A stretch of 64,000 nucleotides of DNA from Archangium primigenium (lineage in GTDB: Bacteria > Myxococcota > Myxococcia > Myxococcales > Myxococcaceae). The notes beneath the pieces were generated by a model. The model was not told the DNA's origin. It saw only the letters and a list, made by a program, of their open reading frames with translations, and searched no databases. Each line of letters opens with the position of its first letter. Positions within the stretch are counted from its first letter, which is position 1. The stretch covers positions 1,364,001 through 1,428,000 of the forward strand of contig NZ_JADWYI010000001.1 of assembly GCF_016904885.1 (NCBI RefSeq). The letters run 5' to 3'. The translations under genes and the position numbers were made by a program. Below are positions 47,794 through 56,958 of this stretch, one piece after another.

Positions 47794-49992
47794 ATGACGT
47801 GGGCCCGGGTGCGCGACTGGTGGCGAGGCAGGACGGCTCAGCCCCTGCGTCCTTTCCTCGAGTGGTTGAGCCGCAGTCCGTTGCTGCTCGTGCTCCAGCT
47901 CCTGGTGCTGTGCCTGGTGTGGGGCACGTTCGACGTGCTGGGCCTCTCGAGCCTCTTCTTCCATGACGTGCCCCGGGTGACGTTCGTCGCGGGGTTCATG
48001 GCGGCGATGGTGCTCGGCCAGTTGTGCTTCGTCGGCTATCTGCTCGACGCGGACGAGTCCTGGGCCCTGGCCGCGCGAGGCGTGAAGCGCGCCGGACAGC
48101 CCCCCACGTTGGGGTGGTACCTGTTCCGCACGGGCATCTACCCCGTGCTGCTCGCCGTGTTGAGCGTGCCGGGCTTCACCCGACGGCACTTCGCCTTCCT
48201 CTTCGGAATCCTGGCGGCGCTGGGCACCATGGTGCTCATCACCCGGGGCACCGAGGCCCTGCAGCGCTGGAGCACGACGGGCTGGTCCTCGCACCGTCGG
48301 CTGCGGCGCATCCGGGCGCTGCTGTTCCGCCGTCGGCCCACCCACATCGTGGTGCTGCACGTGTTGCAGGCGTGGCTCTTGGGGCTCTTCGTGGCCGGCT
48401 ACCTGGTGGTGGCGCTGACCGTGGCGATCACCGGCTACCCGGGGTGGGTGTCACCCGCGGTGGTCATCTGCGTGGCCATGGGCCTGGTGGGCGCCTCCTA
48501 TGGGGCCCTGCGCTTCTTCTTCGCCGAGCGCTACCTGGGCTCCGTCCTCTTGGTGGGCACGGCGGTGTTGTTCTTCGGGCGCGCCTGCGCGGACATCTCC
48601 GTCTACGACGAGCTGACCCAGCCCCACACGCCCGCCTACGCCGTCTCGAGCCTGAAGCCGCCCGCCGAGGCGGGGCTGCTGGGCGACGAGGCGGTGCTCG
48701 ACGCCTGGCTCGCGGGCATGTGGGAGGCGCCGCCCGCGGGGGCGCCGTGGCGCACGCCGGACGAGGCCCCGCCGACGGTGGAGGCGCGCTGCGGCGGTGG
48801 GGAGGCCCGGCCCCGGCTGGCGCTGGTGGCCACGAGCGGGGGCGGCATTCGCGCCGCGGCGTGGACGGCGCATGTGCTCGCGCGGCTCCAGGGCCCCGAG
48901 GGCGTGCCCGACTTCCACCGCTATGTGCGCCTGGTCACGGGGGCCTCGGGTGGCATGGTGGGGGCGGGCACCTGGGTGACGGGCCTGGAGCGCGAGGGCC
49001 TGCCCCGGCCGGAGTCCCTGCCGGAGATGATGGAGCGGGACAGCCTCTCGGCGGCGGCCATCGCGCTGCTCTTGCCCTTCGGGTTGGACCGGGGGCGCTC
49101 CTTGGAGCGGGCCTGGGTGGACTTCACGGACGGGCGACTCGGACGCTCCTTCGCGTCCCTCCAGCCCGGGGAGCGCGCCGGGTGGCTGCCCTCGCTCGTG
49201 TACTCGCCGATGATCGTGGAGGACGGTCGGCGCCTGCTGGTGAGCAACCTGGACCTGATGGGGCTCACCTCGTCGGAGGGGAGCCTGCTGACGGTGGAGC
49301 ATGGGGGCGACCAGCGCCCGGCGGAGACGCGCTCCCGGCTGTCCCTCTCCAGCGTGCAGCTCTTCCAGCTCTTCCCCCAGGCCCAGCCGCGCTTCACCGT
49401 GGCCTCCGCGGCGCGCATGAGCGCGTCCTTCCCCTTCATGAGCCCGGCGAGCACCCTGCCCACCGCGCCCCGGGTGCGGATCGTGGACGCGGGCTACTAC
49501 GACAACTATGGCGTGGACTTGGCCGTCATGTGGCTGCACGCCCACCGGGAGTGGATCCGCACGTGCACCTCCGGGGTGCTGCTGATTCAAATCCGCGATC
49601 ACCTGGGCAACGGCCGGCGCGCCACGCTGCCCTCGTGGTTGGAGGACTCGCCGCGAGGGGGCGGGCTGACGTCTCCGGTGGAGGCGGTGCTCCGGGCGCG
49701 CGAGTCGAGCATGTCGTTTCGCAACGACGAGGTGCTCAGCGTGGTGCAGGACGAGCTCAACGTGTCCGAGCCGTGCTTCTTCACCACAGCCACCTTCGAG
49801 TTCAATGAGACCGCGCCCTTGAGCTGGGCCCTGACGAAGCAGGACACCACCCGGCTGCGGCACGCGGCGGACAGCGCCACGCTGGCCACCCAGGTGACGG
49901 CGGTGCGCGAGTGGCTCACCGCCAGTCCCGGGGCCCGGGCCCACGCCCTGCGGCATGGGCTGTGTCCCGGCCAGCGCGACGTCCTGCCCTGA
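47794..49992 (+). CDS. Membrane-anchored patatin-like phospholipase
   Basis: A 732-residue protein. The N-terminal 290 residues form about six or seven membrane helices (for example LLLVLQLLVLCLVWGTFDVL, VTFVAGFMAAMVLGQLCFVG). A patatin domain follows: the oxyanion loop SGGGIRAAAW (near 348-357), nucleophile elbow GASGG (Ser near 386) and the catalytic Asp in DAGYYDNYG (near 565). Patatins hydrolyse acyl esters of phospholipids. Fusion to a large membrane module is unusual and should hold the enzyme at the inner membrane. The stop junction with the FHA gene is palindromic. Confidence 0.83.
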   Translation: MTWARVRDWWRGRTAQPLRPFLEWLSRSPLLLVLQLLVLCLVWGTFDVLGLSSLFFHDVPRVTFVAGFMAAMVLGQLCFVGYLLDADESWALAARGVKRAGQPPTLGWYLFRTGIYPVLLAVLSVPGFTRRHFAFLFGILAALGTMVLITRGTEALQRWSTTGWSSHRRLRRIRALLFRRRPTHIVVLHVLQAWLLGLFVAGYLVVALTVAITGYPGWVSPAVVICVAMGLVGASYGALRFFFAERYLGSVLLVGTAVLFFGRACADISVYDELTQPHTPAYAVSSLKPPAEAGLLGDEAVLDAWLAGMWEAPPAGAPWRTPDEAPPTVEARCGGGEARPRLALVATSGGGIRAAAWTAHVLARLQGPEGVPDFHRYVRLVTGASGGMVGAGTWVTGLEREGLPRPESLPEMMERDSLSAAAIALLLPFGLDRGRSLERAWVDFTDGRLGRSFASLQPGERAGWLPSLVYSPMIVEDGRRLLVSNLDLMGLTSSEGSLLTVEHGGDQRPAETRSRLSLSSVQLFQLFPQAQPRFTVASAARMSASFPFMSPASTLPTAPRVRIVDAGYYDNYGVDLAVMWLHAHREWIRTCTSGVLLIQIRDHLGNGRRATLPSWLEDSPRGGGLTSPVEAVLRARESSMSFRNDEVLSVVQDELNVSEPCFFTTATFEFNETAPLSWALTKQDTTRLRHAADSATLATQVTAVREWLTASPGARAHALRHGLCPGQRDVLP

Positions 49993-49998
49993 GCCGCC

Positions 49999-51393
49999 TC
50001 AGTCGCAGGCGAGCACGGGCCTGAGGGCCGCGGCGAACTCCTCCTCGCCGGGATAGACGGGGTGGCGCACCCACGTGCGCGCCTCCACGCCGCCGCGCAG
50101 CAGGTGGGCGCCGCTCTCGGGCTCCACCGTCCACTCGGGCACGTCCCCCACCAGGTGCTCCACGCCCCACGGCGAGGCGCAGTCCTCCCAGTTCTCCTGG
50201 GACAGGTTGCCCCACGGGTAGCGCCGGCCGTCCGGCCCCCGCGCCGCCATCTCCCACTCGTCCGCCGTGGGCAGCCGCAGCGTCACCCCCTCCACCTGCG
50301 ACAATTGCACACACAGGCGCTGGGCTTCCTTGTAGGCACCCAACCACACCTGCTCATGGTCAAGGGCGACACGGCTGGGTTGCGGCTGACCCATCCACTT
50401 CACCAGGAGGCGATCCACCGGAACCCGGGCGACGAAGAAGCCCCGGGCCCGCACGCGGCGGCTGGGGGGCGGGCCCACCAGGTGCTCCACGGGCGCCACC
50501 CAGCGCAGCGGCAGGCCCGAGCGGGCCAGGACATACTCGCCCTGCTCCTCCACCACGCCGTCGGGGAGCCGCTCCGGGCCCGGGCCGGTCTCCAGGGGCG
50601 TGCTGAGCGCGTGCAGGAGCAGGGAGGCCGCGTCCGTCACGGTCGGGGCGCCCACCAGCACCTGCCACAGCGGCTTGAGCGGATCCCTCCCGGGCACCGT
50701 GTCGGTGGGTTGCCGACGCTCCTGGAGGTAGCGGATGACCCCGTACCAGACCTGCTCCAGCAGCCGGCGCTCGCGCGGCGCGTCCACCTCCTGCAGCAGG
50801 GAGGGGGTGTCCGAGCCCTGCAAGAGGGGCAAGAGCTCGCGGGCGCGCAGCCGCGCGGCCGCCAGCGCCCCCGTCATGCGCACCTCCAGGTCGGCGTCGC
50901 GCAAGGCCGCCCGCAGCAGCCCCTCCACATGCGGGTGCGCGGTCGGCTCGCGCATGAGCCAGCGCAGCTCCTGACGCCTCTGTTCGAGCGTCGACAATCC
51001 CCGCGACAACACGGTTCCCTCCCGCGCCGAGGCCCCGGACGTGCCCAGACGCGGGTGGATTTGGACCCCCCAGCCCTTGTCGCCCGAGGCGTTCTGTCCC
51101 ACGAGCGATTGGACCCGCAGCGTGTAGGGGCCAATCACCAGTTCATCCTCGAAGTGGACGACACACGGATGGTCCACGGGTTTGCCGTTGAGCCAGGTTC
51201 CGTTCTTCGAGTTCTCATCCAGCACAATGGTGGCTCCTTCAATGGCGACCAGTCGGCAGTGGGTGCGCGAGACGCTCCCGTTATCGAGGACGAGATCGTT
51301 CCCCGGGTCCCGGCCAATGGCGATTTCCCGCGCCGCCAGGGTCCCCGTCTGGGTGTTGCGATCTCCGATGAGCCCGACAGTGATGTTGAACAC
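49999..51393 (-). CDS. FHA-domain protein with C-terminal SUMF1/EgtB-like domain
   Basis: A 464-residue cytoplasmic protein. An FHA phosphothreonine-binding domain spans 1-95 (IGRDPGNDLVL, SRTHCRL, NSKNGTWLNG). The middle (about 135-260) is helical, HEAT-like. The C-terminal third resembles the formylglycine-generating enzyme/EgtB fold (RLPTADEWEMAARG, YPWGN, GDVPEW), but the paired catalytic cysteines are not seen, so it is probably a binding module. With Ser/Thr kinases abundant here, the FHA domain should read their output. A sigma-54-type promoter lies 55 bases upstream. Confidence 0.82.
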   Translation of the reverse strand: MFNITVGLIGDRNTQTGTLAAREIAIGRDPGNDLVLDNGSVSRTHCRLVAIEGATIVLDENSKNGTWLNGKPVDHPCVVHFEDELVIGPYTLRVQSLVGQNASGDKGWGVQIHPRLGTSGASAREGTVLSRGLSTLEQRRQELRWLMREPTAHPHVEGLLRAALRDADLEVRMTGALAAARLRARELLPLLQGSDTPSLLQEVDAPRERRLLEQVWYGVIRYLQERRQPTDTVPGRDPLKPLWQVLVGAPTVTDAASLLLHALSTPLETGPGPERLPDGVVEEQGEYVLARSGLPLRWVAPVEHLVGPPPSRRVRARGFFVARVPVDRLLVKWMGQPQPSRVALDHEQVWLGAYKEAQRLCVQLSQVEGVTLRLPTADEWEMAARGPDGRRYPWGNLSQENWEDCASPWGVEHLVGDVPEWTVEPESGAHLLRGGVEARTWVRHPVYPGEEEFAAALRPVLACD

Positions 51394-51447
51394 GCGTGCT
51401 CCTGGGTGGAGGAGGGCCAGTTCATCCGGCTGCCGTTATGACTTCCA

Positions 51448-51463
51448 AGCACGACGCATGCCA
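51448..51463 (-). promoter_or_regulatory. Candidate sigma-54 promoter of the FHA gene
   Basis: Read on the minus strand the site is TGGCATGcgtcGTGCT, close to the -24/-12 consensus TGGCAYG-N4-TTGC, with GG (51462-51461) and GC (51450-51449) at exactly the required spacing. The predicted start is about 45 bases before the FHA-gene ATG. Upstream is a low-GC stretch (GGTATAAACC near 51479-51488). Confidence 0.45.
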
Positions 51464-51569
51464 GGGCTGCTTTCCCAGGTTTATACCGTGACGTCAAAGA
51501 CTTCCCGTGTTGTCTGGGTGTGAAGCGCCCGGGGGTCCGGGTCTCCTGATTTCCAATCACCCGGGAAAT

Positions 51570-52070
51570 CTAACGCGCCACCACGCGGCCCCGGCCGGCC
51601 TGCTTCGCCTGGATGCAGGCCGCCTCGGCCGCATCCAACAAGTTTCCATAGGGCTCATGGGGACGCAGCATGGCCACGCCCACTGACACACTGCCCTGGA
51701 AGTCGCCCGCCTCCGAGGCGAAGCGCCGGTCGGCGAAGCGCCGCCGCACCCGCTCGGCCAGCCGCACGCCCATGTCCGCCGTCACCCCGTAGAGGCTCGC
51801 GGCGAAGGCGTCACCCTCCACCCGGCCGATGGGGCCCCGGCCATCCAGCGCCGCGGCGAACTCCTCCACCAGCGCGCCCAGGGCCACGTCCATGGCCTCG
51901 CGGCCGTGGGTGTCATTGCCTTCCTGGGTCTCGTCCAGGTCCACCCACAGCAGCGTGAGCGGCATCCGGGTGCCGTGCGCGTCGGAGACGCCGCGGGCCA
52001 GCAGGTGCTCGAAGTGGGGCCGCAGGTAGGCCCCGGTCTGAAGACATACCTGGAGGGCGCGCTCGCTCAT
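51570..52070 (-). CDS. Degenerate GGDEF-domain protein
   Basis: A 166-residue protein that is almost entirely one GGDEF fold: LTLLWVDLDETQEGNDTHG (the substrate-binding Asp/Asn region), IGRVEGDAFAASLYG in place of the RxGGDEF loop, and SVSVGVAML near the end. The signature reads EGDAF rather than GGDEF, so diguanylate cyclase activity is unlikely; it may bind c-di-GMP or GTP. An ATG at 52070 starts the fold. It lies next to the EcsC-like gene on the same strand. Confidence 0.72.
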   Translation of the reverse strand: MSERALQVCLQTGAYLRPHFEHLLARGVSDAHGTRMPLTLLWVDLDETQEGNDTHGREAMDVALGALVEEFAAALDGRGPIGRVEGDAFAASLYGVTADMGVRLAERVRRRFADRRFASEAGDFQGSVSVGVAMLRPHEPYGNLLDAAEAACIQAKQAGRGRVVAR

Positions 52071-52088
52071 GGCTCTGGCCTGGACACG

Positions 52089-52706
52089 TCAGTCGGACTT
52101 GCTCGAGGCGGCGCGTGTCTTGGCATGGGCCTTGTCGAAGCCCTCGTAGAAGCGCACCGCGTGCTCGCCCACCTTCTGCATGTGCTGGTTGTTGAGGTAG
52201 GCCGTCACCGGCGCCGCCACGAGGGGCATCGCCCGGCCGATCGTCCCCAGGCCGCCCTTCTTGAGCAGCACCTCGGCCACCTTGCCGAGCACCCGGGGCC
52301 CGGAGCGCTGCATGGGCCCCACGCCGGTGGAATAGCCATACAGGTCCAAGAGCTCGTGGGTCGCCCGCGCGCCCTTGAGGTTGACCTTGTAGAGCGTGGC
52401 CAGGTCCACGAGCAGGGTGAGCTGCAACCAGGCCATCACCGTGAGGTCCATGGGCAGACCCACGAGGCCAAACGCGCCGAAGACCCCCCCGGTCATGCTC
52501 GCCACGCTCTTCTTCTCGTCGATGAGCCGCTGGGCGCGCTCGCGCGTCTTGGCCGAGGGGTAGCGCTGCTCGAGCTCCAGGATGCGCTTGCGCGCGCGCG
52601 GCACCTCCTGGCGCACCAAATCCGTGAGCTTCGTGTCCGCGAGCTTCTTGAGCTCCGCGGGAGTGAGCTTCTTCACCCCGTCGGTGATGGGATCGTAGAA
52701 CGCCAT
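52089..52706 (-). CDS. EcsC-family protein
   Basis: A 205-residue protein matching EcsC-type proteins: a helical N-terminal part, a hydrophobic Gly/Ala segment (GGVFGAFGLVGLPMDLTVMA) and the GYSTGVGPMQ to NNQHMQKVGEHAVRFYEGFD stretch. EcsC proteins are of unclear function, often near ABC exporters. The ATG is followed by a conserved start (MAFYDPITDGVKKLTP). Confidence 0.75.
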   Translation of the reverse strand: MAFYDPITDGVKKLTPAELKKLADTKLTDLVRQEVPRARKRILELEQRYPSAKTRERAQRLIDEKKSVASMTGGVFGAFGLVGLPMDLTVMAWLQLTLLVDLATLYKVNLKGARATHELLDLYGYSTGVGPMQRSGPRVLGKVAEVLLKKGGLGTIGRAMPLVAAPVTAYLNNQHMQKVGEHAVRFYEGFDKAHAKTRAASSKSD

Positions 52707-52745
52707 GTGCGTGCGGCCTCCCCTCGAGTCGTGAATGGTTGAGAG

Positions 52746-53189
52746 CTAGTAACCCCGCTCCGCGAGGTACAGGTCCACGAGCGCGCCCTCTTCGTACCAG
52801 GCATGGCGCATCTCGGAGTGGAACCAGCGCGAGTCCGGCTTGGCCGTGCGCACCTCGAGCTTGATCTGATTGGGCGCCGTGTCGATGACGGCCGCGCGCG
52901 CCTTGCAGGCCCCGCCCGGCTCCTCGCCGTACATGCCTTCCAGGCACACGTCGTCGCCCACGGACAGCCGGCGGGTGTACTCGGTGCCCAGGTAGCGGGC
53001 CTCGTCACAGGCGGCGCGGGCCGTGCGGCCCGTGTGTCCGGCGCACCGCTCGCGCAAGGGCGCGCGCACGATGGGGATGGCCCCCACGAACACGTCCTCG
53101 TCATTGGGGTTGGGCCGGAAGGCCTCCCGGCCGGTGCCACAGCCCGCCCACACCCAGAGCAGGGCACCACATGCCCACGTCCGCTTCAT
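52746..53189 (-). CDS. Small lipoprotein of unknown function
   Basis: A 147-residue protein with a lipoprotein signal (MKRTWACGALLWVWAGC, Cys17). The mature domain has four further cysteines (RERCAGHTG, AACDEARY, DVCLEGMYG, GACKARA) in pairs likely to form disulfides, and a C-terminal YEEGALVDLYLAERGY. I recognise no family. Confidence 0.65.
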   Translation of the reverse strand: MKRTWACGALLWVWAGCGTGREAFRPNPNDEDVFVGAIPIVRAPLRERCAGHTGRTARAACDEARYLGTEYTRRLSVGDDVCLEGMYGEEPGGACKARAAVIDTAPNQIKLEVRTAKPDSRWFHSEMRHAWYEEGALVDLYLAERGY

Positions 53190-53311
53190 CACGTCCCTCG
53201 CCTCGGGGACGCTCCAGGCGCCCCCCGCTCCCTCGCGGGAGCCAGAATGGGCGCCGAGCATCGCAAGCCCGGAGGGGGGCGTAAAGCCGAGCCACGCCCG
53301 GCCCTCCGCGC

Positions 53312-53704
53312 TCAGGCGATGCGCCGGGCCGGGCCCGGGATCTCCTCTTGGATGCCGGGCACGACGCGGTTGGCCGCGTCCACGAACACCACCGTGGGCT
53401 TCCAGCCGCGCGCCTCGTTCTCCTCCACCTCCGCGAAGGTGGCGATGATGACCAGGTCGCCCGGCTTGTTCAGGTGCGCCGCCGCGCCGTTGATGCAGAT
53501 GACGCCGCTGCCCGCCTCGCCCTCCAGCGCGTAGGTCTCCAGGCGGGTGCCCTGCGTCACGTTCCACACCGCCACCTTCTCGAAGGGCAGGATGTCGGCG
53601 GCGTGCAGCAGGTCGCGGTCGATGGTGACCGAGCCTTCGTAATCCAGGTCGGCCTGGGTCACGGTCGCGCGGTGGATCTTGGACTTGAAGAGGATTCGGC
53701 GCAT
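53312..53704 (-). CDS. panD: Aspartate 1-decarboxylase
   Basis: A 130-residue proenzyme that makes beta-alanine for pantothenate and coenzyme A. The self-cleavage site is Gly24-Ser25 (DYEGSVTID); Ser25 becomes the pyruvoyl cofactor. Other family marks are [20 protein letters not shown] and [19 protein letters not shown]. The ATG at 53704 gives the canonical N-terminus. It stands apart from other pan genes in this window. Confidence 0.96.
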   Translation of the reverse strand: MRRILFKSKIHRATVTQADLDYEGSVTIDRDLLHAADILPFEKVAVWNVTQGTRLETYALEGEAGSGVICINGAAAHLNKPGDLVIIATFAEVEENEARGWKPTVVFVDAANRVVPGIQEEIPGPARRIA

Positions 53705-53816
53705 GGGGATGTCGGGGGTTCCCGGAAGATTGCCGCGCAACCGTAACGGGGGACGCGCCAGCGGACAACGGACAATGGATGGCCCGCCCGCCTGCTCGCG
53801 CCCCCCTCGGGCTCCC

Positions 53817-54662
53817 TCAACGCAGGAAATTCAGGACTTGAGAGATATCCAGCGGCACGCGCTCGGACCCGGACACCAGCTGGCCGTCCATCTTCACCTG
53901 GGCGCTGCTGCCCGAGCGCAGGGCGTTGGCCGCGGACAGGGCGCTGGCGAAGTTGATGGTGAGCGGCAGCTTGAGCTCGCGCGAGGCGCCGGGCTCGAGC
54001 ATGCCGAGGTTGCCGGTGGAGAGGTTGCCCACGTTGGCGCCGGCGATCTTCATGGCGCCGGTGATGCCCGCCACCGGCAGGGCGAAGCTGTTGCGGTTCT
54101 TCACCACCAGGGGGAACTCCACCGTGGCGCCCTGCAGGGACATGGTGGTGATGCGCGGGGCGTTGAACTGCACCTGGGGCACCTTGGGGATCTCGAAGGT
54201 GCCCTCGTGCTGCAGGGGGAAGCTGAGCACGCCCAGGGGCGTCTTCACGCCGATGGAGCCCTGGGCCCGGTAGCGCGCGGCGTCCTTGTTGAGGAAGGTG
54301 GACACCACGGGGACCAGGTCCGCGAAGCGCACGTTGGCGGGGAAGACGAGGTCCGACTTGCCCTTGGCGGCGATGCTGAGCCCGGTGGGCGGGGTGCCGG
54401 CCACCACCTGCTTGTCCTCGACGAAGAAGGCGTAGTTCACCGAGGCCAGGCTCAGGCCGAGGGGGTTGGGGTTGTCGAGCTGGTAGACGAGGTCCACCGT
54501 GGCGTCGGACAGCGAGGCCTGGGACAGGCGCGCCGTCTTGAAGGTGAAGCGCGGCTTCTGGAAGGCCTTCTTGAAGAGGTTCTGCAGGGCGGCGCAGCCG
54601 GTGAGCATCAGCAGACAGGCCGTGGCGACGAGGAGGCGGGAGCGGGGAGTCTTCATGGGCAT
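53817..54662 (-). CDS. LEA14/WHy-domain lipoprotein
   Basis: A 281-residue lipoprotein (lipobox LTGC, Cys23). Two LEA type-2 (WHy) repeats occupy about 45-150 and 165-270 ([40 protein letters not shown]); the NPN and KNRN turns are the family's hallmark. Such proteins are linked to stress tolerance in plants and bacteria. An upstream TTG would add six residues and ATG 54656 would remove two; no clear ribosome site chooses among them. It is divergent from the hydrolase gene. Confidence 0.8.
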   Translation of the reverse strand: MPMKTPRSRLLVATACLLMLTGCAALQNLFKKAFQKPRFTFKTARLSQASLSDATVDLVYQLDNPNPLGLSLASVNYAFFVEDKQVVAGTPPTGLSIAAKGKSDLVFPANVRFADLVPVVSTFLNKDAARYRAQGSIGVKTPLGVLSFPLQHEGTFEIPKVPQVQFNAPRITTMSLQGATVEFPLVVKNRNSFALPVAGITGAMKIAGANVGNLSTGNLGMLEPGASRELKLPLTINFASALSAANALRSGSSAQVKMDGQLVSGSERVPLDISQVLNFLR

Positions 54663-54739
54663 GGGCGGCGTGCGATTCAACGGCGAAAGGAACGGGCCGT
54701 CACCCGAGCAGTGCGCGGGCCGGAGGGGGATGGTAAGTC

Positions 54740-56227
54740 TTGAGCATCGTGAAACCGTACGAATTCCGGTGGTGGCCCGCGCTGCTGTGGGTCCTGTTGT
54801 GGCTGCCCGCGTGCAAGCGGGGCGCGGAGGCCGAGCCGGTGCGCACGCTCGCGCTCACACCGTGCCGGCTGGAGGGGGTGGGCCGCCAGGCCCTGTGCGG
54901 CACCCTGGAGGTGTGGGAGGACCGCGTGGCGAAGCAGGGGCGCAAGGTGCCCCTGAAGGTCGTCGTGGTGCCGGCGCTCGCCTCGTCGCCGCGGCCGGAT
55001 CCCCTGGTGCTGCTGGCGGGAGGCCCCGGCCAGGGCGCCGCGAAGCTGGCCCGGCATGTCATGCCCCTGCTCGAGCGCATCCAGCGCCAGCGCGACCTCG
55101 TCTTCGTGGACCAGCGGGGCACGGGTGACTCGGGGCCGCTCAAGTGCGAGCCCGTGCCGCCCGACGCGCCGCTCACCGCCCAGTTCGACGACACCTTCCC
55201 GGAGCAGGCCTTCCGCGAGTGCCTGAAGGGCTATGACGCGGACGTGCGGCTGTACACCACGCCCATCGCCATGGATGACCTGGACGAGGTGCGACAGGCC
55301 CTCGGCTACCAGACGCTCAACCTCTGGGGCGTGTCCTACGGCACGCGCGCCGCGCTCGTGTACATGCGCCAGCACCCGGAGCACGTGCGCTCGGTCATCC
55401 TCGACGGCGTGGCGCCCATGTCCCTCCTGCTGCCGCTCTACGTCGCGCGCGACAGCCAGCGCTCGTTGGACCTGCTCTTCGCGAGCTGCGAGGAGGACGC
55501 GGTGTGCACGAAGCGCTACCCGAACCTGCGGGGCCGCTTCCAGGAGCTGCTCGCGCGGCTTTCGCGCGAGCCCTTGAAGACGCGGGTGGACCACCCCCTG
55601 TCCGGCGCGCCCGAGGACGTGACGCTCACCCACGCGGGCGTCACCGCGGCGCTGCGCGGCCTGCTCTACTCGCCCGAGGCGGCGGCGATGCTGCCGCTCA
55701 TCATCGACCGGGCCACCCAGGGGGACTGGCGGCCCTTCGTCGCCATCCACGCCAACATGAGCGGGGGCTACGACAGCAACCTCGCCCAGGGCCTGTTCCT
55801 GTCCGTGGTGTGCACCGAGGACGCGCCGCTCATCTCCGACGCGGCCATCACCCGCGAGTCCAAGGACACGTGGATGGGCGAGCGCGCCCTGCGCGACATG
55901 CTCCGGCCGTGCGACTTCTGGCCCCGGGGCCGCGTGCCCGAGGGCTACCGCGACCCGGTGACGTCCGACGTGCCCGTGCTCCTGCTCTCCGGGGAGCTGG
56001 ATCCGGTGACGCCGCCCGCGTGGGCCGAGGACGCCCAGAAGACGCTCCCGCACAGCCTGCACGTGGTGCTGCCCGGCGTGGGCCATGGCACCAGCTCCAT
56101 TGGCTGCGCGCGGGCCTTGATGGCGGACGTCCTCCAGCGCGGGAGCGTGGACGGCCTCGAGGCCAAGTGCGGCCAGGGGCTCGTGCGGCCCCCCTTCTTC
56201 ACCTCCTTCGCGGGACCGGTGCCATGA
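54740..56227 (+). CDS. Alpha/beta-hydrolase lipoprotein (tripeptidyl aminopeptidase/TAP-like)
   Basis: A 495-residue lipoprotein (Cys25 in WLPAC) of the TAP-like branch of alpha/beta hydrolases: LVLLAGGPGQGAAK, FVDQRGTGDSG, nucleophile GVSYGT (Ser near 198), Asp in LSGELDPVTP and His in GVGHGTS, plus a C-terminal TAP_C segment. Such enzymes remove peptides from the N-terminus of substrates or act as esterases. TTG 54740 is the start because GGAGGGGGA precedes it by 9 bases. Its last bases overlap the ABC ATPase start (ATGA), so it belongs to the exporter operon. Confidence 0.85.
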   Translation: MSIVKPYEFRWWPALLWVLLWLPACKRGAEAEPVRTLALTPCRLEGVGRQALCGTLEVWEDRVAKQGRKVPLKVVVVPALASSPRPDPLVLLAGGPGQGAAKLARHVMPLLERIQRQRDLVFVDQRGTGDSGPLKCEPVPPDAPLTAQFDDTFPEQAFRECLKGYDADVRLYTTPIAMDDLDEVRQALGYQTLNLWGVSYGTRAALVYMRQHPEHVRSVILDGVAPMSLLLPLYVARDSQRSLDLLFASCEEDAVCTKRYPNLRGRFQELLARLSREPLKTRVDHPLSGAPEDVTLTHAGVTAALRGLLYSPEAAAMLPLIIDRATQGDWRPFVAIHANMSGGYDSNLAQGLFLSVVCTEDAPLISDAAITRESKDTWMGERALRDMLRPCDFWPRGRVPEGYRDPVTSDVPVLLLSGELDPVTPPAWAEDAQKTLPHSLHVVLPGVGHGTSSIGCARALMADVLQRGSVDGLEAKCGQGLVRPPFFTSFAGPVP

Positions 56228-56958
56228 TCGACGTGAAGCACCTGCACAAGCGCTTTGGCCAGGTGACGGCCGTGGAGGACGTGACGTTCCGCGCCGAGGA
56301 CGGCGTGGTGACGGGGCTGCTCGGGCCCAACGGCGCGGGCAAGACGACCACCCTGCGCATGCTCTACACGCTCATCCGCCCGGATCGGGGCCAGGCCACG
56401 GTGGATGGGTTGGACGTGGCCGAGCGTCCCCTGGAGGTGCGCCAGGCCATCGGCGTGCTGCCGGACGCGCGCGGCCTCTATCCGCGCCTCACCGCGCGCG
56501 AGCACGTGCGCTACGCGGGTGAGCTGCACGGCCTGTCCGGCGCGGCACTGGACCAGCGCATCGGCGAGCTGGTGGAGCTGTTGGACATGAGGGAGATCGC
56601 GGACCGGCGCACGGAGGGCTTCAGCCAGGGCGAGCGCATGAAGGTGGCGCTGGCGCGGGCGCTGGTGCACGGGCCGCGCAACGTGCTGCTCGACGAGCCC
56701 ACCAACGGTCTGGACGTGATGAGCACCCGCGCGGTGCGCACGCTCATCCAGCGGCTGCGCGAGCGGGGGCACTGCATCGTGTTCTCCAGCCACGTGATGC
56801 AGGAGGTGGCGGCGCTGTGCGACCGCATCGTCGTGGTGGCGCGGGGACGGGTGGTGGCGGACGGCACGGCGGACGAGTTGCGCGCGCGCACGGGCAAGGA
56901 CAGCCTCGAGGAGGCCTTCGTGACGGTCATCGGCAGTGAGCAGGGGTTGATGCAGTGA
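56224..56958 (+). CDS. NatA-type ABC transporter ATP-binding protein
   Basis: A 244-residue ATPase: Walker A GPNGAGKTT (34-42), signature FSQGERMKVALARAL, Walker B LLDEPTNGLD and His loop SSHVMQEV. It pairs with the NatB-like permease whose start overlaps its stop (GTGA at 56955-56958). NatAB-type exporters extrude Na+ or are orphan ABC-2 exporters; the substrate is unknown. Coupling to an extracellular hydrolase hints at a peptide or toxin substrate, which is inference. Confidence 0.9.
   Translation: MIDVKHLHKRFGQVTAVEDVTFRAEDGVVTGLLGPNGAGKTTTLRMLYTLIRPDRGQATVDGLDVAERPLEVRQAIGVLPDARGLYPRLTAREHVRYAGELHGLSGAALDQRIGELVELLDMREIADRRTEGFSQGERMKVALARALVHGPRNVLLDEPTNGLDVMSTRAVRTLIQRLRERGHCIVFSSHVMQEVAALCDRIVVVARGRVVADGTADELRARTGKDSLEEAFVTVIGSEQGLMQ

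Noticed and set aside
49999-51393. Calling the FHA protein a sulfatase-activating enzyme
   Set aside because: Only the fold signature RLPTADEWE/YPWGN is seen; the paired active-site cysteines are missing.
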